This document shows positions 1 to 9,391 of a stretch of 41,305 bases of DNA, one piece after another. Numbering within the stretch: position 1 is the stretch's first letter; the number at the start of each line of letters is the position of its first letter. Below the pieces are notes generated by a model that worked only from the letters and a program-made list of their open reading frames with translations, made no database searches and was not told the origin of the DNA. Source of the stretch: Streptosporangiaceae bacterium (GTDB lineage Bacteria > Actinomycetota > Actinomycetes > Streptosporangiales > Streptosporangiaceae). Made by a program: the position numbers and the translations under genes. The DNA lies in the NCBI GenBank assembly GCA_019246795.1, contig JAFAPY010000053.1:1-41305 (forward strand), written 5' to 3'.

Positions 1-204
1 CTGGTGGCGGCGATGACGGTGGGCTGTTTCGGCGTGACCGGCATGGCCGCCCGGGCCTTGCTGGGTCAGACGCTGCCCGCACTGGCCGCGGCGGTCACAC
101 TCGGGGCGGCTGTCTACGCGGCTGCCTTGTACCTCGCCCGGAACCGGCTGGAGCTTACCGGGATCTACTCAGCGTTGCGCCTGAGGCCGCCCTGGCGCGG
201 TTAA
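1..204 (+). CDS. C-terminal fragment of a polytopic membrane protein (polysaccharide flippase/MurJ-like), truncated by window edge
   Basis: Open from window start; two hydrophobic helices (ALLGQTLPALAAAVTLGAAVYAAALYLA) and a basic tail, next to EPS glycosyltransferases. Confidence 0.45.
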   Translation: MVAAMTVGCFGVTGMAARALLGQTLPALAAAVTLGAAVYAAALYLARNRLELTGIYSALRLRPPWRG

Positions 205-1548
205 CCGCTTGCGCGCCGTATGAGACCCGCAAGCCTCGTCGTAGACGCGCAGCGTCCGATCGACGATGACGTCCCAGTTGTAGCGCGATTCCACCCGGCG
301 CCGGCCGCCGGCGCCGAGCTGGGACCGAAGCCCGGGATCGCTCGCCAGCCGCATCATCGCCTGCGCCAGCCCCTGCACCATGGCCGCACGCGAGGATACA
401 TCGACGAGAACCCCGGTGGTCTCATCGACGGAGGTGAGGTGGCCGCCCCACGCTGTAGCGATCACCGGACGTGCGGATGCCATCGCCTCGAGGACTGCGA
501 CGCCGCCCGCCTCTTGCAAACTCGGCGACACGTAGACGTCGCAGGCCTGAATGCGCCGCGCACAGTCCTCCGGCTTGAGCCAGCCAACAAAGGAGATGCC
601 CGCGGCGCAACCGGTGCGGTAGGCCTGGTCAGCCAGGCTAGCTCGCTCGGGCCCATCGCCCACGATCTCGAGAAGCGCCGGAACGCGCTCCCTTACCAGG
701 GCGAATGCGTCGAGGAGTATGTCGACTCCCTTCAGGCTGACAAGGCGGCCGACAAACAGGAAGCGGGTCACGCGGCCGCCTGTGGCGGCATCGGTTCGGG
801 CCGGAGGCTCATCGTGCGCCGGCCACGAACCGAGTACCACCCCGATGTCGGACAGCTCAGTCACCCTCTTCCGGGCGGACTCGGGCAGCAGCAACCGCGT
901 CCGGTCGTTGGCCACCAAGACGACGTCCGCTTCCGCCCGTCCGCGCATGAGGCCGTTCAGAGCCGATGCCACCACCGGGCGGGCTGCCTTGGTCAGTGCG
1001 TACAGGCGAGAGTCGCGGTTCCTGAACGACGGCGGCAGCTCCATACCGCCGTTGAGCGGTCCCATGACTACCGGCGCGCCGAGTCGGGTCAGCGGCGAGG
1101 GAATGACAGGCGACACGCTGATGGGCTGATGCACAACCTCGATCGCGAGTTCGCGGACGAGCCTGCGGGCCACCGGGACCATCGCGACCTGCCGCTCGAT
1201 CTGAGTCACCGACCAGGCGAGGGTCCGCAGCCCAGTAGGAAGCCTCTTTCCGAGTGTGTAGACCGGGCCGAACCCGCGCGTGCCGCCGGCGAAGATCACT
1301 CGCTCGAATTCAGCAGCCGGCAAGAGCTGCATAAGTTCCGCCCGGGCACTGACGTGCGTCAACAGCCAGGTCTGGACACCTCGCGCTCGCAGCCTTCCGA
1401 ACAGCCGGAGCGGGATCGAGCCTTCCCCGCCGCTGCGCTCTGATGCATAGTGCGCGACGATGAGCACCCTGCGTCCAGGCCGGCGGTCATCGCCAGCGCT
1501 GTCCGGCCCGCCTTGCGGCTTCACTGCCCGCTCAGGTCCTGTGACCAT
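169..1548 (-). CDS. Glycosyltransferase family 4 (GT-B) protein
   Basis: 459 aa; RVLIVAHYASERSGGEGSIPLRLF N-term, FLFVGRLVSLKGVDILLDAF and VSPSLQEAGGVAVLEAMASARPVIAT GT4 motifs. Confidence 0.9.
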   Translation of the reverse strand: MVTGPERAVKPQGGPDSAGDDRRPGRRVLIVAHYASERSGGEGSIPLRLFGRLRARGVQTWLLTHVSARAELMQLLPAAEFERVIFAGGTRGFGPVYTLGKRLPTGLRTLAWSVTQIERQVAMVPVARRLVRELAIEVVHQPISVSPVIPSPLTRLGAPVVMGPLNGGMELPPSFRNRDSRLYALTKAARPVVASALNGLMRGRAEADVVLVANDRTRLLLPESARKRVTELSDIGVVLGSWPAHDEPPARTDAATGGRVTRFLFVGRLVSLKGVDILLDAFALVRERVPALLEIVGDGPERASLADQAYRTGCAAGISFVGWLKPEDCARRIQACDVYVSPSLQEAGGVAVLEAMASARPVIATAWGGHLTSVDETTGVLVDVSSRAAMVQGLAQAMMRLASDPGLRSQLGAGGRRRVESRYNWDVIVDRTLRVYDEACGSHTARKRLTAPGRPQAQR

Positions 1549-1810
1549 GGTGGTTCGCCGGCAGCAGGACCCGCGTCCTACGTTGACAGGCGCCCCGGCT
1601 GCCCGGCCTCAAGAAGCAGCTCGTCCGCGGTCTAATAATCATCGTCACCGGAGAACGCTATCAAGACTTCATAGCAAGCGGCTATGCCTGGCGTTGCGGC
1701 GCTGGCAGCCGCGGCACCGCGTGTTGACCACCATCCCCGTCGCCTCCGATGGGGCAGGTTCACGTGACAGATCTTAAATCAGAGAGGTAACATGTCGTGT
1801 ACCACATCCG

Positions 1811-2770
1811 GTGTTAGGTACAACGTACATGCCCACTATTCGTCAAAAGACTGTCGCCGCGATCGCCCGTCGGTACCCGCTCTATAGCGGCTGCGGTCGT
1901 CTGGCAAACCACCCGGTTCTGCAGCGTATAGCTGGGCCGAGCACTGAAATCGCCTGGGCCAGAGTCCCTGGTGGATATTGGGCGCCTTCTCCGTTGTCGG
2001 ATCATGTGGGGAGGGCCATCTTCTACTGCGGAGAGCTAGACCGGAAGGTTACGTGGGTTTGTTCGCGGCTTGTGCGACCGGGTGACTGCGTTCTGGATAT
2101 CGGCGCGAATCTTGGTTTGGTAAGTCTGACACTGTCGGCGCTGGTCGGGTCGGCGGGTAACGTGCATGCGTTCGAGCCGAATCCCCAGATGCAAGCGCTT
2201 ATCGAAGAGGCGATCGGACGCAATAAGCTGACCAACATTAAATTGTATCGATGTGCGCTGGGAGCGCAAGATGGCGAACTAAGGCTTTCTGTACCACGGA
2301 GGAACGCGGGGGCCGCGTCCTTCGTCGCGGCTCGCCGAAACCCAGACAGTACTGAGGTGCTAGTACCGGTTCGGACACTTTCCTCAGTAATGGCGGATCA
2401 GAGCGTTGGTCATATCCGGCTGGTTAAGATGGACGTAGAAGGTTTCGAGCCCGAGGTGCTAGCTGGCGCAATCGAATTTTTTTCGCGGGAGCCTCCGGAT
2501 GCGCTCATATTCGAGTTGAACGAAGCTGCTGGCGGCTTGGGTCGTCACCCGACCATGCTAGCGCTTTCCAGTCTCGGGTATGGTTTTTTGGGTCTGCCGC
2601 GAAGGCTGACGCACATGCGCGCGTTCCGATTCGATCCTCGAGACCTTAGCATGACGCCAAGAAGTCATGATTTCGTTGCCGCGCGAGTCGGGCGGATTTA
2701 TGATGAGGTGGCAGAGCGGCTACGCGCCGGGAAACCTCAAGATATCCTCGATGACCGTCAGGTCCATTAA
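1811..2770 (+). CDS. FkbM family methyltransferase
   Basis: GDCVLDIGANLGLVSLTLSALVGSAGNVHAFEPNPQ SAM motif and VKMDVEGFEPEVLAGA; GTG start at 1811, alternative ATG at 1829. Confidence 0.88.
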   Translation: MLGTTYMPTIRQKTVAAIARRYPLYSGCGRLANHPVLQRIAGPSTEIAWARVPGGYWAPSPLSDHVGRAIFYCGELDRKVTWVCSRLVRPGDCVLDIGANLGLVSLTLSALVGSAGNVHAFEPNPQMQALIEEAIGRNKLTNIKLYRCALGAQDGELRLSVPRRNAGAASFVAARRNPDSTEVLVPVRTLSSVMADQSVGHIRLVKMDVEGFEPEVLAGAIEFFSREPPDALIFELNEAAGGLGRHPTMLALSSLGYGFLGLPRRLTHMRAFRFDPRDLSMTPRSHDFVAARVGRIYDEVAERLRAGKPQDILDDRQVH

Positions 2771-3805
2771 CCGACAGGCTGAGCGCGCGACTGCCTTCCG
2801 CCACGCCTCAATCGAGGGAGCGTCGTTCAGATCTCCCCAGCGAGCTCCCGGCGGGTCGAACAAGATTCCAAACAGGGCGCCGCTGCTTTGGAGGTAGTTG
2901 GCGACCTCGGTCAGCCATTCAGGCCTGCCCGACTGGGTGGCGAGGGCGAACTCGGCGAAACCGAACGGCAAGCCCACGCTCCTCGATGCAGCCACCGCTG
3001 GACCCATGAAGTCGGCCGGTGGCGTCGCCTGCGGATTCTGGTCATGCACACTCCCCGCCGGGTAGGCGTCCCACCCAAGGGTAGTGATCACGCCAGCAGA
3101 AGGCAGGAAGTTCTTCCAGTTGATGCCAGAATCAGGGGTTAGATCCCACGCCATCATGATCAAAGTGGATCTGAGTTCGGAATTATGCGCGGCATCCGCG
3201 AGCGCCGCTATGTGGGCCCAGGCTGCCTTATACGCGGTTAGCGTGAAATAGTCTCCGGTGATGAACGGCTCGGGCTCATGGTAGTAAGAATAGAATATAG
3301 GGTAACCGGTCGGCGCGGTATCGAAGAAATGCGATAGCGCAACATCATCCACGCCGGACAAGATTATCGAGGGCGGCACTCTGAAGCTCACGACGACCGC
3401 CGACTTGTTAATCCCCTGGACACCAGTTGTCCACAAGGCAGGATCAGGCAAGCCATTGTAGTAGACCCGGAGAATGGGCAGGTGCCCGAACTCCGAGGTT
3501 ACGTTTGCGAGTCGGGCTGGGTTACCCGCATCGACGCCGAGCAGGGTATGAGCGGGAGAGCCGGCACCGCGCCCCTGCACGCCGCATGTCGTCGCAGGAT
3601 TGGCCACGGGGGACGCGCCGTCGACGGCAGTGCGAATGACCGCCGCCGCCAACAGGGCAACAAGTCCTGCGGTGACGATGAACCATGGAGATCGTCGCAT
3701 TCTCTTGCGCTTAGGCGAAGTGCTAGCCCCGGCATCTGCTCCGGCAGACTGTGTTGAATGTCGCGCGTGTCCCGGGAGAGGCGATTCATACCTGCTGTGA
3801 GGCAT
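2720..3805 (-). CDS. Membrane-anchored GH26-like glycoside hydrolase family protein
   Basis: N-terminal TM anchor (WFIVTAGLVALLAAAVI); FYSYYHEPEP and PFGFAEFAL resemble GH26 acid/base and nucleophile segments; RBS GGAGGAGC before ATG. Confidence 0.6.
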   Translation of the reverse strand: MPHSRYESPLPGHARHSTQSAGADAGASTSPKRKRMRRSPWFIVTAGLVALLAAAVIRTAVDGASPVANPATTCGVQGRGAGSPAHTLLGVDAGNPARLANVTSEFGHLPILRVYYNGLPDPALWTTGVQGINKSAVVVSFRVPPSIILSGVDDVALSHFFDTAPTGYPIFYSYYHEPEPFITGDYFTLTAYKAAWAHIAALADAAHNSELRSTLIMMAWDLTPDSGINWKNFLPSAGVITTLGWDAYPAGSVHDQNPQATPPADFMGPAVAASRSVGLPFGFAEFALATQSGRPEWLTEVANYLQSSGALFGILFDPPGARWGDLNDAPSIEAWRKAVARSACRLMDLTVIEDILRFPGA

Positions 3806-4074
3806 GAAGCTCCTCCCTCCGCGCCTGCCAGGCTAGCTGACTGGTTCGGGCCGTAGCAACCGTGCCGGAGCAGGCGGACACGGCCACATCTCACCCTTCG
3901 CGCGAACCTGCCCTGAGCATGTCGCCATGAACGGCATGCGCACAGCGGCCAAGGGTAGGCCGATCAGGGAGATTCTCACTTCCCTTGGACGAAACGCGCT
4001 TGTTGCGGGTTCCGGGCGTTCCCGGCATGCCCGGCCCGTATGCGAACGGGTTGTTCCGTTCTTCTTGGTGGGCC

Positions 4075-4351
4075 ATCGACATCTTCACCGAGGCCTGGCC
4101 GACGGCGTGCGGCTGAACTTCGTGTCTGCGACGAGGTGTACGGTTCGTGCGCCCAGCTGCGCGAGTTCTGCGAGGATCATGGCCAGGCTTACGTATTGCG
4201 GGTCCCCTTCCAGCCTCCGGCTGACCGCTGCTCCGCACGCCGCACGGGAACCGCCGCACGATCGCCGGTGTTCCCAGACCAGGCCCTGTCACGCTGGTAT
4301 CACCCGCGGACAAGGCTCGACCGCGATGCCGCAACCGTCCAGGTCAGATAG
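4075..4351 (+). pseudogene. IS701-type transposase remnant, frameshifted
   Basis: LADGVRLNFVSA in one frame continues as DEVYGSCAQLREFCEDHGQAYVLRVP in another; matches the IS701-like 'ADEVYG..LR..CE..G..YVL.V' core with an apparent 1-nt deletion. Confidence 0.65.
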
Positions 4352-4380
4352 CGAATGGCTGCTGCCGTACTACGGACGCG

Positions 4381-4913
4381 GTGGTTTGTCCAATGATGGT
4401 AAATTCGTGGGTTATTCATGACAACTTACCGATCGGGCCAAGCGTCGATAAGATGTCCGCGGCGCTCCCGCGACGCGGTCTCACCTGTTCAGTCTCGGCA
4501 ACTGAGAGTATGCGAAGGGGGGACGTGAAGAGTCTCGGGCTGCGCACCGCAGGGGCCCAGCCGTTGCTCCGCGACAAGATCAGCATCGGCATCGCATCTG
4601 ACGCAACCCCGGCTCAGCTGGCGGATAACCTGCTGCGCGGATGCCTACACCTGCTGTTTTGTCGGGTTCCAGCCATCGCCGTCGGCGATGGCTGCCGGTC
4701 GTACCTCAAGCCAGTGCTGCACGTCTTCAACATGAACGGGACACCGCTTGGTTACAGCAAGGCAGCGAACTTCGGCGAGTGCTCCGGCTCGTGGATGACC
4801 AGATCACGGCCGTCGCCTCGCGGAATCTGCGTCTCCGCCAAGACCAATATTTCGATGCTCGTCCGGCGATCAGGGCAGCCGTCCCTAGCGGTGACGTGAT
4901 GGAGGATAACTGA
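4381..4913 (+). pseudogene. Degraded phosphotransferase-like protein typical of actinobacterial EPS loci
   Basis: LLRDKISIGI...KPVLHVFNMNGTPLGYSKA resembles 'KPVLQL..DGT.LGFAKVG'; similarity stops mid-frame without a domain C-terminus. Confidence 0.35.
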
Positions 4914-4915
4914 CC

Positions 4916-6727
4916 ATGAGTGTGCGACAGCCTCCGGTTAGTGATGATTTCGCGGCCGAGCCGCGTTCGGTCGACTTGCGCGATTACTGGTCGATACTTC
5001 GTCGCCGGTGGCGGCTGATCGCGGCAATAGCACTGGTCGGCGGCCTTGCCGGGGTCGGATACTCCGTCGCACGCGGGCCTTCGTATACGGCGACTGCCGA
5101 GGTGGTGGTTCAGCCCGTGACCGAAGGGCCGCTGAACCAGCAGCCGGCCCAGGCCGGCTCCCAGGTCAACATGAGCACCGAGCAGGCAATTGCTCAGTCA
5201 GAGCCGGTAGTCCAGCAGGCCGCCGGCATACTTAGGGTTCCCGCGAGCAAACTAGAGTCGGTCGCAGCCAGCAAGCTCTCGGTCACGGTTCCTGCAAGCA
5301 CGCTGACCATCTCAAACGTGCTGCAGATCAGCTGGCAGGCCAAAAGCAGGCGAGCCGCCCAGCAGGGAGCCGACGCATTCGCCAGCGCGTACCTGTCCTA
5401 TCGACACCATGAGCTGGCAGGCCAGATCTCCGTCCTGGAAGGCACGCTGCAGCAGCAGATTAACTCGCTACGCGCCCAGATGGAGACGCAATCCGCGCGG
5501 CTGGCCGGAACTGTCTCGGCATCAACCCGCCAGATCCTGACCATCCAGCTGAATCAGCTGAGCAGTCAGGCCAGCACCGCCGAGGCCCAGCTGAACGCGC
5601 TGCCCACCTACAACGATTCGGGCGGCACCATGATCCCGGCCGTCATGCCGGGCAAGCCATCAGGCCTCGGCCGCTCCGTGCTTGCTGGCATCGGACTCAT
5701 CCTCGGCCTGCTGGTCGGCTTGGCGGTTGCTTTTGCCCGGGACTTCTTCGATGACCGTGTGCGCGATGCGACGCAACTGGAGCAGTGCTTGGGCGCTCCA
5801 CTGCTCGCGATCATGCCCTCGGCCAAGGCTGTCGCCGCCAGCGACCAACGCCAGCACAGGCTCCAGTCTGCGGCCGTGGCGATCGCCGCCGACCCGGATA
5901 GCAGTGCCGCTGACGCAGCACGCATTCTCCGCGAAACTGTCATGGCGGTGTCGTCGCGGAGGGATTTGCGCGCGCTCATGGTAATCGCGGCGGACACCAG
6001 CATATCTGCTGGCCTGATCGTGGCCGAACTTGGCGTGGCGCTGGCCCAGTCGGGCAAGCGAGTCTTGCTGGTGGCCTCCGATACGCAAGGCTCTGTGCTG
6101 CCGCAGATCTTCGACGTTGGCGAGAACGCCGGGCTGAAGGAATTGCTCATCCGAGGCGGCGATCCCGAAGCATTCACCCAGTCACCCAAGCAGACCGCAG
6201 GTGTCGTGCTGCCGACGGAGGTTGCAGATCGGCTGACAGTGCTGCCGAGCGGCCAGGGACCGGCGTATCCGCTCTCGGCCCTGGACTGCGACAGAATGGC
6301 CAATGCGCTGCACAAGCTGCGTGAAGCGCATGACCTCATGCTGCTGGACGCGCAGTCAGGAGCGGGCGCGGACATCTTTGCGCTTGCTTCTCACGTTGAT
6401 GGCGTCATCGTGCTGGCTCGGGAGGCGCACACCAGGAGCAAGGAACTGATGGCGCTGCGTCATCACCTTGGCCAGGTGGATGCCCCCGTCGTGGGCGGGG
6501 TCCTGGTCAGGAAGGTGCGTTCAGGCCGCAGCCAGCACACGTCGGTCCAGCCCGCGCCAGCTGGCGACCGTCCCGCTGTAGCGGCGCCAGAGCAAGCACC
6601 GCAGCCAGAGCCAGCATCAATAACGACCCTGCTGGAGCCCATGGAAGACGCCCCGACAATCACATTTCCCGTCCCGTCCGCCCTCAAAGGAACGGGCAGC
6701 AGCCGCCCCAGTGACCAGGGCGCTTGA
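4916..6727 (+). CDS. Wzz/Wzc-like polysaccharide chain-length/BY-kinase family protein with degenerate kinase domain
   Basis: LRDYWSILRRRWRLIAAIALVGGLAGVGYS N-TM, second TM at SVLAGIGLILGLLVGLAVAFARDFFDDRV, cytosolic AELGVALAQSGKRVLLVASD fold but no P-loop GK[ST]. Confidence 0.85.
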   Translation: MSVRQPPVSDDFAAEPRSVDLRDYWSILRRRWRLIAAIALVGGLAGVGYSVARGPSYTATAEVVVQPVTEGPLNQQPAQAGSQVNMSTEQAIAQSEPVVQQAAGILRVPASKLESVAASKLSVTVPASTLTISNVLQISWQAKSRRAAQQGADAFASAYLSYRHHELAGQISVLEGTLQQQINSLRAQMETQSARLAGTVSASTRQILTIQLNQLSSQASTAEAQLNALPTYNDSGGTMIPAVMPGKPSGLGRSVLAGIGLILGLLVGLAVAFARDFFDDRVRDATQLEQCLGAPLLAIMPSAKAVAASDQRQHRLQSAAVAIAADPDSSAADAARILRETVMAVSSRRDLRALMVIAADTSISAGLIVAELGVALAQSGKRVLLVASDTQGSVLPQIFDVGENAGLKELLIRGGDPEAFTQSPKQTAGVVLPTEVADRLTVLPSGQGPAYPLSALDCDRMANALHKLREAHDLMLLDAQSGAGADIFALASHVDGVIVLAREAHTRSKELMALRHHLGQVDAPVVGGVLVRKVRSGRSQHTSVQPAPAGDRPAVAAPEQAPQPEPASITTLLEPMEDAPTITFPVPSALKGTGSSRPSDQGA

Positions 6728-6842
6728 GTCAAGCCATCTAGTACCGCTAGCTACAGACGGCAGCCCGGCCGGCATGGCCCAGCGGGAGCTGCGTGGAACC
6801 CACAATAGGCATTTTCTCCCATGACGAAGAGGAGACAACCCC

Positions 6843-7748
6843 ATGATCCGCGAGGGTAGAGGGCCAGTCAGCCGGGCGGTGCGCGAGTCCACCAAGCGCA
6901 TCCTGCGCGGTTACGGTGAAGCCACTGCCGGCCTGCGGCGCGGGCCAGACTTCGTGATCATCGGGGCCAAGCGGGGCGGCAGTACATCACTGTACAACTA
7001 TATGCTCGAGCATCCGAATATCGTCCCGCTGTTCCCGGGCCGCCAGCACATCAAGGGACCGCATTACTACGATACCCAGTACGCGCGCGGCCTGGCCTGG
7101 TACCGGTCGTATTTCCCGATCGAAGTCTGCGGCCGTCACCTGGCGCGCCCGAAGCTGAGGCCAGCCCTATGCGGCGAAGCGAGCCCGTACTACCTGTTCC
7201 ATCCGCTCGCCGCGGAGCGACTGGCACGCGACCATCCCCACGTGCGCATCATCGCCGTCCTGCGCGATCCGGTGGAGCGGGCGTATTCGCACTTCAAGGA
7301 ACGGACCCACCACCGCGGCGAGAGCCTGAGCTTCGAAGACGCGCTCGACGCCGAGGCGGACCGGCTGCGCGGCGAGGAAGAGCGCATCATCGCGGAGCCC
7401 GGCTACCTGAGCGCGGAACATGAGAACCACTCCTACCTGGCGCAGGGGCGGTATCTCGACATGCTTCCGCGCTGGTTCAAGTTCTTCCCTCGCGAGCAGA
7501 TCCACATCGCCGTGAGCGAGGAGTTCTACGCGGACCCCGACCGCCACGTCAACGAGGTGTGGACGTTCCTCGGCCTGCCGCCATGCCGGCTGGCAAGCCA
7601 GGTGCGGTACAACTACATGCCTGCTCCAAAGATGGCGCCGGAGACGCGCCGCCGTCTGCAGCAGTCCGTGGCCGAGCATAACCGTGATCTTGCCGACCTG
7701 CTCGGGCGCCCGCTGCCCTGGCCAGCGCCAGCGGCATCGGTCCGGTGA
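6843..7748 (+). CDS. Sulfotransferase (PAPS-dependent) domain protein
   Basis: FVIIGAKRGGSTSLYNYMLEHPNI (5'-PSB) and VLRDPVERAYSHFKERTHH (3'-PB). Confidence 0.92.
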   Translation: MIREGRGPVSRAVRESTKRILRGYGEATAGLRRGPDFVIIGAKRGGSTSLYNYMLEHPNIVPLFPGRQHIKGPHYYDTQYARGLAWYRSYFPIEVCGRHLARPKLRPALCGEASPYYLFHPLAAERLARDHPHVRIIAVLRDPVERAYSHFKERTHHRGESLSFEDALDAEADRLRGEEERIIAEPGYLSAEHENHSYLAQGRYLDMLPRWFKFFPREQIHIAVSEEFYADPDRHVNEVWTFLGLPPCRLASQVRYNYMPAPKMAPETRRRLQQSVAEHNRDLADLLGRPLPWPAPAASVR

Positions 7749-8671
7749 CCGAATCCGCGCCGACTGGCGCCTGGCCCGATGTGAGCGTGATCGTCGCCAC
7801 CAGAGGGCGACCGCAGCTACTGAGCCGGGCCGTGGCAAGCATCCTCGGCCAGTCCTATCCGGGTCCGCTGGAGTGCGTGCTGGTCTTCGACCAAAACGAG
7901 CCTTCGGACGTACCGGTCGAGGCGCGGGCCGGGCGGCGGCTGCAGGTACTGACAAATACCCGCGCTCCCGGCCTGGCAGGTGCAAGGAACACCGGGATAG
8001 CGGCCACCGACGGCCCCCTGATCGCGTTCTGCGATGACGACGACGCATGGCAGCCCAGCAAGCTCGCGTTGCAGGTTGATTTGCTTGAGCGGTCGGCAGC
8101 CGGCTTCATCGCGTGCGGCGTCCGCATTCACCATGGGGGCCACACGGCCGACAGGCTTCCACCAGCGGAGGTCAGCTTCGGCGAGTTGGTGCGGGACCGG
8201 GTGACGGCGCTGCACCCGTCCACGTTCCTCATACGCCGGTCGGCCCTGACCGCGATAGGTCTGGTGGACGAGGAGATCCCCGGCTCCTACGGCGAGGACT
8301 ACGACCTGCTGCTGCGGGCCGCCAGGAACGGCCGCATCCTCTCAGTGCGGCAGCCGCTGGTGGACGTGTTCTGGCACGAGCAGTCATATTTCGCCGAGCG
8401 GTGGCAGACGATCACCGACGCGCTGCGCTTCCTGCTGGGCAAGCACCCCGAGCTCAGCGCGGATCCGGTCGGCCGGGCCCGGATCGACGGCCAGATCGCA
8501 TTTGCAGAGGCAGCCCTGGCTCGCCGCCTAGCCGCCTGTCGGTCGAGTTTGAACGCCTTGCGTGGCAATCCCCGTGAGCGGCGAGCATACCTGGCACTCG
8601 CAGTGGCCGCCGGCGTGATTCCCGCGAAATCAGTCATCCGCGCCGCAAATCGCCGAGGCCACGGAATATGA
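7745..8671 (+). CDS. Glycosyltransferase family 2
   Basis: VSVIVATRGRPQLLSRAVASILGQSYPGPLE, FCDDDDAW DXD motif; GTGA overlap with upstream stop. Confidence 0.92.
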   Translation: MTESAPTGAWPDVSVIVATRGRPQLLSRAVASILGQSYPGPLECVLVFDQNEPSDVPVEARAGRRLQVLTNTRAPGLAGARNTGIAATDGPLIAFCDDDDAWQPSKLALQVDLLERSAAGFIACGVRIHHGGHTADRLPPAEVSFGELVRDRVTALHPSTFLIRRSALTAIGLVDEEIPGSYGEDYDLLLRAARNGRILSVRQPLVDVFWHEQSYFAERWQTITDALRFLLGKHPELSADPVGRARIDGQIAFAEAALARRLAACRSSLNALRGNPRERRAYLALAVAAGVIPAKSVIRAANRRGHGI

Positions 8672-8710
8672 GCAACACCAGCTAGCAACAAGAAGATGGC
8701 AGGTAGGATC

Positions 8711-9358
8711 ATGGTCAAGATTCCGAAGTCAGCAGCAGCCATGCTGATGCTCATGGGGCTCGTAGCAGCCTGCAGTTCCTCCCACCCGGCCGCGTCGGGC
8801 ACTGCGTCGAGCACCTCCGCAACAGGGTCCGCGGAAGCCGCGTCGAGCGGCACGGCGACGGCGGCTGCCCCAGGCTCGGCAGGCGGCAGCACGCACAAGA
8901 CGCCAAAGAAGGACATCATTGCCGGCCTGATCAGCTTTAACGGCAAAATCAGCGTTTCCGGCGGGCAGGACCTGAATATGCCATTCACCGCTTTTCCCGG
9001 CGTCACCAGCCCGAAGGATTCCTGCGCGCGCATTGCTGCGGTCGGTACGCCTGCCGGTAAAGGACGCTCCCAGCAGTTCCAGATTCCCAGCCCGCCACAA
9101 GGCGGCAACGTGACGGTCACAGCCGAAATATTGCCTTACCGAGGTCCCGGCGCGTACCAGAAAGCCTCCCTTGTTGCCGCCGGCCCTAGCGTGGTCATCG
9201 GGAACGCCTCGTATAACCTGCTCGCGGCGGGCGCCACTGTGACAGTAACGTTCCGGGCTGACGGTTCGGGCGAGCTTACCTTCGCCGGCGCCGCAGCCGC
9301 CGACTCAGGGCAGCCCGCTCTGTCCGGCACGATCCAGTGGACCTGCTCCGTGCAGTAG
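8711..9358 (+). CDS. Secreted lipoprotein, unknown function
   Basis: Signal peptide plus lipobox MLMGLVAACSSS; Ser/Ala/Thr linker; upstream in-frame start possible at 8696. Confidence 0.7.
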   Translation: MVKIPKSAAAMLMLMGLVAACSSSHPAASGTASSTSATGSAEAASSGTATAAAPGSAGGSTHKTPKKDIIAGLISFNGKISVSGGQDLNMPFTAFPGVTSPKDSCARIAAVGTPAGKGRSQQFQIPSPPQGGNVTVTAEILPYRGPGAYQKASLVAAGPSVVIGNASYNLLAAGATVTVTFRADGSGELTFAGAAAADSGQPALSGTIQWTCSVQ

Positions 9359-9391
9359 CCGCGGATCAGCCGCGAGGCGCACGATCTCGGG

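Noticed and set aside
220-1443. Long + strand ORF (407 aa) opposite the GT4 gene
   Set aside because: Antisense shadow ORF, rich in R/H/P/A without domain motifs; the minus frame has clear GT4 motifs.
1799-1821. GTACCACATCCGGTGTTAGGTAC palindrome at the FkbM start as an operator
   Set aside because: Only the outer 5 bp pair well; no linked regulator or second site.
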